This document shows positions 1 through 6,269 of a stretch of DNA of 6,355 nt, piece after piece. Source of the DNA: Candidatus Omnitrophota bacterium (GTDB lineage: Bacteria; Omnitrophota; Gorgyraeia; Gygaellales; Profunditerraquicolaceae); assembly GCA_028687525.1 (NCBI GenBank), contig JAQTZX010000088.1, positions 1-6,355 on the forward strand, read 5' to 3'. Numbering within the stretch: position 1 is the first letter of the stretch; every line of letters starts with the position of its first letter. A model generated the notes under the pieces. That model was not told the origin of the DNA and made no database searches. It saw nothing but the letters and a program-made list of their open reading frames with translations. A program made the translations under genes and the position numbers.

Positions 1-825
1 CGTCAAAGACGCTTTGTCCGAACGAATTATCCCGATATCCTTAAAGGACTGCCGGGCGGTTTCTGAAACCGTGCCTTTTTGCAGATACATAAGCAATTCT
101 TCCCTGTTTTGAAACAGCGGTTTTTCACTGGTATAAAGCTTGCGTTCATTTTCGATGAACATGGCCAAGTTAGTGGGAGCGGCGTAAAAAGCCACCATCA
201 TCAACGCGCCCAGGACCGCGCACCAGTAACTGCCGCCCGGAAGCTTCGACTTCACCATTCCCCCCGTTTTTTTAGAAACCGGTTCCGGCAGCCACATCAA
301 AAGCATGATCGCGGTAAGCAGGGATAAAGCGTATACGCCGAATGCGTATCTCCAGCTCATACAGGCAAGCCACCCGGAAAGCAGCAAAAAGACCACCCCG
401 CCCATATGCGATACCGATCCGGAAAGACCCATGACCTTAGTTCTTTCCACCCCTGCATAGAAATCGGCGATAAGACTGGTTGATAAAGGAATAATCAAAC
501 CCACGCCGATACCGAAAATGCCGCGGATAATCAACAACTGGGTGATATTCTGCGCGAAACCTCCCCCCACCCCGCCCAGGAAATAGATGACCAATCCGAT
601 CAAAAGAACGTTCTTTTTCTTCATTCTGGCGGCCAGCACGCCGGAAAGCAGGCTGAAAGGAATGATAAGCAATGAAGGTAATGTCAACACCAGTTTGATG
701 AGCGTGATATCGGAGGCGGGAAATGCCTGCCGGATCTTCGCCAGTGCCGGTGAAACTGCGGCGGAAGCCATAACGGTGAGAAGCGAAATACTCAAAATAG
801 CCATCTTAACCAATAATTTATTCAT
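1..825 (-). CDS. MFS transporter, N-terminal 275 residues (3' end beyond window)
   Basis: An open frame runs from an ATG at 825 to the left edge without a stop; the C-terminal part lies outside. The ATG follows AGGAGG at 835-840 with about 9 bases spacing. The protein is strongly hydrophobic, with about seven membrane segments visible (roughly residues 7-29, 44-64, 73-91, 97-118, 132-153, 158-178, 201-221). An MFS motif A-like loop lies between TM2 and TM3 (residues 62-71, GVLAARMKKK), and a basic central loop after TM6 starts with WLPEP (178-182). The stretch APTNLAMFIENE (about 216-227) is typical of TM7 ends in drug-efflux-type (DHA1) MFS proteins. After it comes an unusually long hydrophilic stretch of about 45 residues that reaches the window edge, where TM8 would normally follow soon. 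Probably an inner-membrane proton-coupled exporter; substrate unknown. It lies 60 bases after the periplasmic DJ-1 gene and is preceded by a perfect inverted repeat. Confidence 0.88.
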   Translation of the reverse strand, partial: MNKLLVKMAILSISLLTVMASAAVSPALAKIRQAFPASDITLIKLVLTLPSLLIIPFSLLSGVLAARMKKKNVLLIGLVIYFLGGVGGGFAQNITQLLIIRGIFGIGVGLIIPLSTSLIADFYAGVERTKVMGLSGSVSHMGGVVFLLLSGWLACMSWRYAFGVYALSLLTAIMLLMWLPEPVSKKTGGMVKSKLPGGSYWCAVLGALMMVAFYAAPTNLAMFIENERKLYTSEKPLFQNREELLMYLQKGTVSETARQSFKDIGIIRSDKASLT

Positions 826-842
826 AGAAAACGACCTCCTGC

Positions 843-881
843 TTTAATGTCAAATTTTGAGCTTTGTCATTTGACATTAAA
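843..881 (-). promoter_or_regulatory. Perfect 13-bp inverted repeat upstream of the MFS ribosome binding site
   Basis: TTTAATGTCAAAT at 843-855 is matched exactly by ATTTGACATTAAA at 869-881, with a 13-base spacer. In the minus-strand transcript it forms an AU-rich stem that starts 4 bases after the DJ-1 stop codon and ends two bases before AGGAGG of the MFS gene. No U-run follows, so it is not a standard intrinsic terminator. It could be a dyad operator for a repressor controlling the efflux gene, or an RNA stem affecting translation or mRNA processing. The structure is directly seen; the role is inferred. Confidence 0.55.
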
Positions 882-885
882 TATC

Positions 886-1476
886 TCACTGATCTTTCAA
901 AGCTTTAACGATCTCTTCTCCAAACCTCACGGCCGAATCAGGGCCGTCGGCGGTTATTATCTCTCCGTCTATTTCCACGGGCATGGCGGTATAATTTACC
1001 CCTGCATCCTTGAGCTTACCGCCTTCCGTGGGGTAAACCGTTGCTCTCCTGCCTTTCAGGACTCCGGCATTCGCGAGTATACGGGGGGCAATACAGATAG
1101 CGCCCACGATCTTCCCCTGGGCGGCCGCATCCCGCGGCAGCTTATGCGCCTGAGGATTATCTAAAGACGGCGCGGCACCGCTTCCGCCGATAAAGACCAC
1201 GGCGTCAAAATCACCCGTCTGCACATCGCCCAAAAGTACCTGGGGCATAAATTTCCCGCCGTTCATGCCTTTTGCCTCGGTCAAAGAACTGGAAGCAACC
1301 GTAACCGCAATCCCGTTCTTCTCTAAAACTTCTTTGGGACGAAAAAGCTCATCATCCTGAAAACCGTCTTGAGCGATAAGCATGACTGCCTTTTTACCGG
1401 TTTGAGCCGTAGCCTGTAAAGAAAAAAAACTTATCACGAATAACGCCGCCAATACACATTTTCCGATATTTCGCAT
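886..1476 (-). CDS. DJ-1/PfpI family protein with signal peptide (periplasmic)
   Basis: This 196-residue protein starts with a Sec-type signal peptide: basic MRNIGK, a hydrophobic core at about residues 8-20, and a likely cut after ATA at about residue 24. The mature part is a single DJ-1/PfpI domain. It has an acidic cluster with Glu43 in QDDEL, an oxyanion-like GGSGA at 97-101, and the nucleophile Cys128 in GAICIAP. The C-terminal ITADGPDSAVRFGEEIV (about 174-190) is typical of the family. In PfpI-type proteases the residue after the Cys is His; here it is Ile, so a protease triad is unlikely. Known family roles include glyoxalase III/deglycase-like activity, protease/chaperone activity and redox sensing; which applies is not shown. 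AAGGAG at 1484-1489 lies 7 bases before the ATG. The gene is 48 bases after the DUF1566 gene and 60 before the MFS gene, and may be co-transcribed with one or both. Confidence 0.9.
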   Translation of the reverse strand: MRNIGKCVLAALFVISFFSLQATAQTGKKAVMLIAQDGFQDDELFRPKEVLEKNGIAVTVASSSLTEAKGMNGGKFMPQVLLGDVQTGDFDAVVFIGGSGAAPSLDNPQAHKLPRDAAAQGKIVGAICIAPRILANAGVLKGRRATVYPTEGGKLKDAGVNYTAMPVEIDGEIITADGPDSAVRFGEEIVKALKDQ

Positions 1477-1524
1477 TTACATTCTCCTTTTTTTTATGTT
1501 ATAAGAACTTTGCACTTACACACT

Positions 1525-3552
1525 TTACACCGGATTCTTTATTTTACTTCTCGTATTTCTGACCGGCCTGAACGGATATTTCCCCTCTTTTTTCCCCGCG
1601 TAGTAACCGTCATACCCGAACTGGAAATTACATCCCCAGGCAAAAGTATCGCCGTATGTAGTCGCCGCCCAATAAAACCCAAGCGGAGCTGTCTGGGTAC
1701 CCGGAAAAAATTGCTTATAAAACCAGCAGCCGTCTTTATAGGACAGATCGATCAACGCCCCCAATTCCCTGACGGTAGGAACGCGCCAGTCATCATAACC
1801 GCCGAGCGTCATATCTTCGCAGTATTTCATCGCTTCTTCCCAGCTCAAAGCGGGAGATTCATCTTTCTTCCACATCAAACCGGTGTCAAGATCGGTAACC
1901 GTCCCGTTCCCGTTATCCTGAAAAACGCCTGTTCCCGGATTGCCGAAATTCCCGCTGTAGCCTCCTCGGACTGCCCGCACCGGATATGAAGAAATCCTCA
2001 AATAACATATCGTACAGCCGTAGGCAAAATAAACTCCCCACGCGAACAAGGGTTCTTTTATGTTCACATCCGCCGACCAGTAAAACTCGGGCAAAATGTC
2101 CGGGAAGAACTTCTCGTCTATCGCGGGGATCTTGCCCTCGTAATCGACGATAGTCCGCAATTCCTCCCGGTGAGGAAGACGCCAGTCGGAAAACCCGCCG
2201 AAATTGCTTTTATTCAGCCGGGAGATAAACTCAACCGTATCCTCCCAGGTGTATTTTTTTTCTTTAAAATTAATGTCGGCGGGATCAAAAGATTTGATCT
2301 CCCAGATAAGCCCGGTATTATTATCCCTGACCATGCGTAATCCTTTTTCCCAAGAGGCTTTGTCATCTAATTCCTTACCGCCGTCCCTGAGCTTGGTAAA
2401 AGAAAGAGGATTGATGGCATAGGAACCGTCCTGGCCGTAAAACCGCCTGCCTTTTTTAGGAACGGCAATGAAATTCCCGTCATGATCGTAACAGTTTTTC
2501 ATGCCCGAATCAGGGCATTGAAAAACTTTCCGCTCCTGCGCCGCGGCCCGGTTCACATTGCGCACCGCGCGAAAAAGAAGTTTGGCGTTCTTGCTGGCGT
2601 AATATCCGTCATAGCCGAAACAAAAATTGGTCACCCATACGTATATCCCTTCGTAAGGGGTAGATGAAAAATAATGTAAGAGCGGCGGCTGTAGGCCTTT
2701 GGCCGGAAAGAAATCCTTATAATACCACCAGCCGTTGGTGTAATCGAGATTAAGAATACTGTTCAGCTCTTTTAAATTGGGGAGCCGCCAGTCCGTATAT
2801 CCTCCCGCGCGCAATTCCTTACAGGCCCTAAGCGCGGAATACCAATCCATGCGTTCATTTTCGTCCTGCTGCCACATCAAACCGGCCAGGGTATCGGTGA
2901 CGGTCCCGTCGCGATTATCGGTGAATCTGGCGGAATCGGGTTTGCCGAATGTTTTAACGGCATACCCGCCCCTGACCGCGCGCGCATACCGCCGGCTCGC
3001 CGGCGAATAACAGATACCGCTTCCCAAACCGAAAAATATACCCCAGATGAACGGTTTCTGCATGGCATACGGCATTGACGTCCAGTAAAAATCGCTTTTG
3101 CAGTTAGGGAAATACCAGGTATCCACCGCGGGATTCGTCTTGTTATAATCGATAATAGACCGGAGTTCATCCTTATTGGGAAGCCGCCAATCGCTGAACC
3201 CCCCGTATTTTTTCTTATTCAAATCCTTGATATACTTATCCTCCGCTTCCTTCCAGGTATACCGGCCTTCGCAATAATTAATATCCTTATCAAAGGGAGA
3301 CTTGACTTCCCACACCAAACCGGTATTATTATCCCGCGTCATGCGATAACCGTCTTTCCAGGAAGAGGTATCCGCGATCACTTTCCCGCCCTTTCCGAGC
3401 TTTGTAAAAGACATCGGGTTGACCGCAAAACAACCGTTCTGACCATACAGTTCATCCTGTTGCTGAGGAACAGGAATTTCCCTGCCTTCCCGGTCATAAC
3501 AACGGATATCTCCCGTATCGGGCAGCTTGAATATTTCCGGACTCTTGGACAT
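1525..3552 (-). CDS. Four-domain DUF1566/Lcl_C protein, no signal peptide
   Basis: This 675-residue protein is built as two copies of a two-domain unit. Each unit opens with a short PD[ST]G..CYD...VP...YGQ[ND]G motif (about 11-40 and 347-376) followed by NP.SFTKL. Domain 1 (about 70-197) and domain 3 (about 406-532) share RDNNTGL, GGFSDWRLP, FYW and end in VRAVRGGY. Domain 2 (about 208-331) and domain 4 (about 544-665) share DGTVTD or NGTVTD, GLMW, a DWRLP or DWRVP motif, FGYDGYYA and end in VRN. These are signatures of the DUF1566/Lcl_C family, a fold often found in secreted or surface proteins; the Legionella Lcl C-terminal domain of this family acts in adhesion. No signal peptide, lipobox or membrane segment is present. 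The reading frame has a stop at 3580-3582 and no start codon between it and the ATG, so the N-terminus cannot be longer. AGGAGG at 3558-3563 is 5 bases from the ATG. Function unknown. Confidence 0.9.
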   Translation of the reverse strand: MSKSPEIFKLPDTGDIRCYDREGREIPVPQQQDELYGQNGCFAVNPMSFTKLGKGGKVIADTSSWKDGYRMTRDNNTGLVWEVKSPFDKDINYCEGRYTWKEAEDKYIKDLNKKKYGGFSDWRLPNKDELRSIIDYNKTNPAVDTWYFPNCKSDFYWTSMPYAMQKPFIWGIFFGLGSGICYSPASRRYARAVRGGYAVKTFGKPDSARFTDNRDGTVTDTLAGLMWQQDENERMDWYSALRACKELRAGGYTDWRLPNLKELNSILNLDYTNGWWYYKDFFPAKGLQPPLLHYFSSTPYEGIYVWVTNFCFGYDGYYASKNAKLLFRAVRNVNRAAAQERKVFQCPDSGMKNCYDHDGNFIAVPKKGRRFYGQDGSYAINPLSFTKLRDGGKELDDKASWEKGLRMVRDNNTGLIWEIKSFDPADINFKEKKYTWEDTVEFISRLNKSNFGGFSDWRLPHREELRTIVDYEGKIPAIDEKFFPDILPEFYWSADVNIKEPLFAWGVYFAYGCTICYLRISSYPVRAVRGGYSGNFGNPGTGVFQDNGNGTVTDLDTGLMWKKDESPALSWEEAMKYCEDMTLGGYDDWRVPTVRELGALIDLSYKDGCWFYKQFFPGTQTAPLGFYWAATTYGDTFAWGCNFQFGYDGYYAGKKEGKYPFRPVRNTRSKIKNPV
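1546..2532 (-). repeat. Second copy of the internal A-B domain pair of the DUF1566 protein
   Basis: Residues about 341 to 669 repeat the layout of the first half: CYD motif, RDNNTGLIWE, GGFSDWRLP, VRAVRGGY, then the B domain with NGTVTD, GLMW, FGYDGYYAGK and VRN. A short Ala/Arg/Gln-containing linker (about 333-341) separates the two copies. Boundaries are approximate. Confidence 0.75.
2539..3552 (-). repeat. First copy of the internal A-B domain pair of the DUF1566 protein
   Basis: Residues 1 to about 338 form the first two-domain unit. By eye its A domain is roughly half identical to the A domain of the second copy, with matching order of motifs (CYD, NP.SFTKL, RDNNTGL, GGFSDWRLP, VRAVRGGY). 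Codons in the shared motifs differ between the copies, so the duplication is not recent. Boundaries are approximate. Confidence 0.75.
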
Positions 3553-3557
3553 ATATC

Positions 3558-3571
3558 CCTCCTGCTTTAAT
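3558..3571 (-). promoter_or_regulatory. DUF1566 ribosome binding site, inside a leader sequence shared with the MFS gene
   Basis: The 14 bases ATTAAAGCAGGAGG (minus strand) just before the DUF1566 start occur identically at 835-848 before the MFS start. AGGAGG is the Shine-Dalgarno core; the eight bases before it are not needed for ribosome pairing, so the identity is more than expected from the binding site alone. It fixes the ATG at 3550-3552 as the start. Confidence 0.6.
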
Positions 3572-3608
3572 TCCCAGGCTCACAAAAACGCATACCGCCG
3601 TCATTTTT

Positions 3609-4043
3609 TTACATGGATCCGCGGGATTTACGAACTGATGAGCCCCGGACCGGTTCCATGATCTCCACCAATATCCCGTCCGGGTCTTTTATAAAAAAGT
3701 ATCTTCTGCCGTCTTCGAAAAACCGCATATCAACCGCAAACGGTACCCGTGCTTTTTTAAGCTTCTCATAAAATCGTTTTATTCCGGCGGTTTCGAAACA
3801 AAAATGTTTTACGCCCAGCGTCCGCAGGTCGCTATCCAGTTCCCGTCGGTAGGCCGGCAGCCGTTTAGTTTTTTCGGATTCAAAAAGTTCAAGGCACATA
3901 CCGTTTTTTTTCAACATGGCGATTGTCAGCCCCGCGGGCTTGACATGAAATCTGCCGGCACACACCATCCCGAAATATTTTCTATAAAAAGCGCCGCTTA
4001 TCTTTAAGCTTGAAACACTGATTGCGATATGTCCGAATTTCAT
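3609..4043 (-). CDS. VOC family (glyoxalase I fold) protein
   Basis: Starting at the ATG at 4041-4043 gives 144 residues, a usual length for a single-chain VOC protein with two beta-alpha-beta-beta-beta modules. All four metal-ligand positions of the superfamily are filled: His5 (KFGHIAIS), Glu52 (CLELF), His80 (GVKHFCFE) and Glu127 (GILVEIME). The sequence FIKDPDGILVEIME (117-130) is the standard C-terminal VOC signature. Known members include glyoxalase I, fosfomycin or bleomycin resistance proteins, methylmalonyl-CoA epimerase and ring-cleaving dioxygenases; the sequence does not choose among them. A TTG at 4068-4070 would add nine residues (ending FLM) but lies inside a hairpin arm and before the normal domain start, so I prefer the ATG. 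Neither start has a visible Shine-Dalgarno sequence, unlike the neighbouring genes. The stop is 56 bases before the DUF1566 start. Confidence 0.85.
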   Translation of the reverse strand: MKFGHIAISVSSLKISGAFYRKYFGMVCAGRFHVKPAGLTIAMLKKNGMCLELFESEKTKRLPAYRRELDSDLRTLGVKHFCFETAGIKRFYEKLKKARVPFAVDMRFFEDGRRYFFIKDPDGILVEIMEPVRGSSVRKSRGSM

Positions 4044-4056
4044 CAAAAATGCAATA

Positions 4057-4096
4057 GTAAAAAGTGACAATCACCAAAGTAACAGTCACTTTTTAC
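4057..4096 (-). terminator. Hairpin with perfect 12-bp arms, terminator-like, possibly bidirectional
   Basis: GTAAAAAGTGAC at 4057-4068 pairs exactly with GTCACTTTTTAC at 4085-4096. In the minus-strand RNA the stem can continue past one U-U mismatch by five more pairs (two of them G-U) to a UUUG tetraloop. The A5...T5 layout around GTGAC/GTCAC is that of an intrinsic terminator, and the plus-strand side is also followed by T-runs (4090-4094, 4098-4102), so it could work both ways. It lies 78 bases after the stop of the thiamine-diphosphate enzyme and 13 bases before the VOC ATG. Being so close to the VOC start, it may instead control VOC expression. Confidence 0.55.
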
Positions 4097-4173
4097 CTTT
4101 TTCACCTTTTTGCCGGGCTATTTTCGTCCAGGATACCGGACGATATTAACAATACCAACGGACTCAACAATAC

Positions 4174-5829
4174 TTATACTTTTCCCAGCGCGAACGGAGG
4201 ATAAACCTCCCCCTCCACCACAACGTCTATAAGATTCGCCTTGTTCGAAGCCAGCGCTTTCTTGAACGCGGGCTCGAAATCATCCAGCTTTTCCACGCGC
4301 GTACAGTGCGCGCCGCAGGCATCGGCGTACTTGACGTAATCGGGATTCTTAAAAGTCATAAAGGCGTGCTCGTTGAATAAATTGATCAGGAATTTCTTTA
4401 TGACGTTAAACTCCCCGTTATTAAAAATCACCCAGGTAACCGGGATATCATATTGGATGGCGGTCAAGAGTTCAAAACCCGCCATGAGATACGCGCCGTC
4501 CCCGCAGCCGCAAACCACGTGTTTGTCCGGATTCGCGCACTTGACTCCGATCGCGCCGTTCACGTGGCTGGCCATAGGGCCGAAACTTCCCGGATTCTGG
4601 TATCTCTGATTTTTGGCAAGATTCAGGTAACAATTCAGCCAGAGCATATGCGAACCTGCGTCTCCCATCACGATAGTATCCGCCGGAAGGTTCCGGGAGA
4701 TGACCTTTACCAGATCCCCGGGATGTATCTTGCCGCTGGGTGTTTTCTCATGGAGCAGGTCATACCATTTTTCTTTGATGATTTTTTTTGCCGCGACCGT
4801 TCCTGTTTTTTTCGAAAGCTCCCGCCCAAGAGCGGTTATCGCCGGTTTGGCATCACCGACTATTCCGCAGGCGGCCTTATAAATCTTTCCGATCTCATGC
4901 GGATCGATATTGATATGTATGAGGGTTTTATCATTGAACAGGTCGGCTTTAAAACCGAAAGTAGCGTTCTGGGCAAACGAATTGCCGATTGCCAGCACTA
5001 ATTTCGACGCATTCAGGTATTTATTCGCCCCGGGATCGCCCGAAGTGCCGTAAACGCCGAGAGACAAAGCGTGATCTTCCGGCAACAGCCCTTTCGCGTC
5101 CATCGTCAGGCAAAACGGGACCTGAAACTTCTCGACAAAATCCAACATTTCTTTTTCCGCGTGGCTCCTGATGATCCCATACCCTAAAATTGCCGTAATC
5201 TGATCTCCGGCAGCGATCGCCCTGGAAAGAAGTTCCGCCGCTTCACTGATCTTGCGGGCATCCGGCAAAACAGGTTTAATATCCAGTTTTATCTCCCGGA
5301 AATTATTCACCTGCATTATGGTGACATTCTTCGGCACATGGATATGCACGGGACCGGGGCGGCCTTCATATGCAAGATTAACGGCCTCTTCCATAATATC
5401 GCAAGTCTGTCCGGGATTTTCGATTACGAAGGTTTTTTTGGTCGTAGCGGCAAACATTTTAGGGGAATCCGGGGTACGGCTTAACCCCGTGGCTTCGTTT
5501 AATGCGCCTTTTCCTCTATCCGGAGCGGATGTGTAGCCGGAAATCGCCAGCACGGGAAGAGAATCGGAATATGCCACAGCCAGACCGGAAAAAAGATTGA
5601 ACTCTCCCGGGCCGCCGGTTGCAAAACAAACCCCAAGCTTGTCGGAGAACATGGCATACCCGCAGGCCATGAATGACGCGGCCTGCTCATTCCTTATGAT
5701 AACGGTTTTGATCAGGCTCGATCTTTTCAAAGCCAGAAGCATCGATCCGTTCACCTGGCCCGACCCGCCGAAAACATGGCCGACGCCCGCATGTTCCAAC
5801 GACCTGACAATTGCCTCATTAACATCCAT
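4174..5829 (-). CDS. Thiamine-diphosphate-dependent enzyme, acetolactate synthase/benzoylformate decarboxylase superfamily
   Basis: The 551 residues match the usual 530-600 of this superfamily. The N-terminal pyrimidine-binding domain (about 1-170) has the catalytic glutamate, Glu48, in RNEQAASFMACGYA. A middle domain (about 190-340) follows, with GxxGxxGANKYL and LVLAIGNSF as in the acetolactate synthase FAD/UDP-like fold. The C-terminal pyrophosphate-binding domain (about 365-540) has GDGAYLMAG (443-451) and NN at 470-471, the Mg-diphosphate motif. Met419 takes the place of the hydrophobic residue that holds the cofactor in its V shape. The FQE motif of true acetolactate synthases is replaced by LNE (110-112), and no small regulatory subunit gene is adjacent, so branched-chain amino acid synthesis is doubtful. 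A 2-oxo-acid decarboxylase or carboligase is more likely; substrate unknown. AAGGAG at 5835-5840 is 5 bases before the ATG. The neighbouring tautomerase gene is 115 bases upstream. Confidence 0.88.
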   Translation of the reverse strand: MDVNEAIVRSLEHAGVGHVFGGSGQVNGSMLLALKRSSLIKTVIIRNEQAASFMACGYAMFSDKLGVCFATGGPGEFNLFSGLAVAYSDSLPVLAISGYTSAPDRGKGALNEATGLSRTPDSPKMFAATTKKTFVIENPGQTCDIMEEAVNLAYEGRPGPVHIHVPKNVTIMQVNNFREIKLDIKPVLPDARKISEAAELLSRAIAAGDQITAILGYGIIRSHAEKEMLDFVEKFQVPFCLTMDAKGLLPEDHALSLGVYGTSGDPGANKYLNASKLVLAIGNSFAQNATFGFKADLFNDKTLIHINIDPHEIGKIYKAACGIVGDAKPAITALGRELSKKTGTVAAKKIIKEKWYDLLHEKTPSGKIHPGDLVKVISRNLPADTIVMGDAGSHMLWLNCYLNLAKNQRYQNPGSFGPMASHVNGAIGVKCANPDKHVVCGCGDGAYLMAGFELLTAIQYDIPVTWVIFNNGEFNVIKKFLINLFNEHAFMTFKNPDYVKYADACGAHCTRVEKLDDFEPAFKKALASNKANLIDVVVEGEVYPPFALGKV

Positions 5830-5944
5830 GATCGCTCCTTGGTTGAATTTTAAAAAAACCGCCGGATAAACACAGGTCCCGGATCAACGAAAACTTTCGA
5901 ATATTCCGGATTGAATTCTCATCCGTATTTATCCACAAGCCATT

Positions 5945-6178
5945 TTACGTAACGGGCTTGGGCGGCTGATTGAACTTCCCGACTGCCATTTTCGGCGGAC
6001 GTTTTGAAAAAAGCACTCCGTCGCATGCCGCGTTATCAAGCGAATAACCGTCGAAAAACAGGTAAATACGGTCTTTCGGGACTTTAGATACTTCGGAAAA
6101 AATGGTTATATATTTATCGGCGAGAATTTCTTTCTGTTCGTCGGTAAGCTCCAGAGAATGTATGATGATTGCGGGCAT
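5945..6178 (-). CDS. 4-oxalocrotonate tautomerase-like protein
   Basis: This 77-residue protein begins MPAIIIH, so removal of Met would expose the N-terminal Pro that acts as the general base in the tautomerase superfamily. The following LELTDEQKEILADKY matches the LEGRSDEQK-type helix start of 4-oxalocrotonate tautomerase, but the position of its Arg11 is Thr here. The second strand, KDRIYLFFDGY (about 35-45), lies where 4-oxalocrotonate tautomerase carries Arg39, and an Arg (37) is nearby. The C-terminal part (GVLFSKRPP, then a polar Pro-rich tail) is slightly longer than the 62-residue classic enzyme. These enzymes move protons on enol/keto compounds or dehalogenate; the substrate is not evident. 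GGAGG at 6185-6189 lies 6 bases before the ATG, which fixes the start. It sits between a DJ-1-type gene end and the thiamine-diphosphate enzyme gene. Confidence 0.82.
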   Translation of the reverse strand: MPAIIIHSLELTDEQKEILADKYITIFSEVSKVPKDRIYLFFDGYSLDNAACDGVLFSKRPPKMAVGKFNQPPKPVT

Positions 6179-6213
6179 TTTTGGCCTCCATTGTTAAACT
6201 GGTCCGGTAACCG

Positions 6214-6252
6214 CACAACCGCAAGGGAGATCAAACCTCCCCTGCGGCTGCG
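6214..6252 (-). other. GC-rich intergenic hairpin (16-bp stem, 7-base loop)
   Basis: In the minus-strand RNA, bases 6252-6237 pair with 6229-6214: 16 continuous pairs of which three are G-U, around a 7-base loop. The core CCGCAGGGGAG/CTCCCTTGCGG is mostly G-C. It begins 18 bases after the stop of the edge DJ-1-type gene and ends 35 bases before the tautomerase start. There is no U-run after it, so it is not a classical terminator; mRNA end protection, pausing or attenuation are possible. Confidence 0.5.
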
Positions 6253-6269
6253 GATAACTGCGGATCGGA

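Noticed and set aside
1484..1530. Possible TATAAC promoter box and GTGTAA repeats between the DUF1566 and DJ-1 genes
   Set aside because: No acceptable -35 box is present at the right distance and the repeats overlap the end of the DUF1566 coding region.
1525..3552. DUF1566 domains as possible targets of a diversity-generating retroelement
   Set aside because: Some retroelement target proteins have related lectin-like folds, but no reverse transcriptase, template repeat or accessory gene is in the window, and the internal repeats differ throughout rather than only at adenines.
4124..4143. TCGTCC...GGACGA 6-bp inverted repeat after the thiamine-diphosphate gene
   Set aside because: Short stem with an 8-base loop and no T-run on the relevant side; too weak to call a terminator next to the much better hairpin at 4057-4096.
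4453..5001. Open plus-strand frame of 182 codons
   Set aside because: It lies wholly inside the thiamine-diphosphate enzyme gene on the opposite strand, has no domain signature and no convincing ribosome binding site; it is a shadow of the real gene.
5853..5911. Three CCGGAT copies (5862, 5879, 5906) and a T7 run after a CCGG-containing stem in the gap before the thiamine-diphosphate gene
   Set aside because: Copies are unevenly spaced and short, and the possible stem has only about five pairs and is not directly followed by the T-run, so neither an operator nor a terminator can be supported.
5929..5937. TTATCCACA, an exact match to the E. coli DnaA box consensus
   Set aside because: It is a single copy in a short gap with no second box, no AT-rich unwinding region and no replication gene nearby; one 9-base match is compatible with chance.
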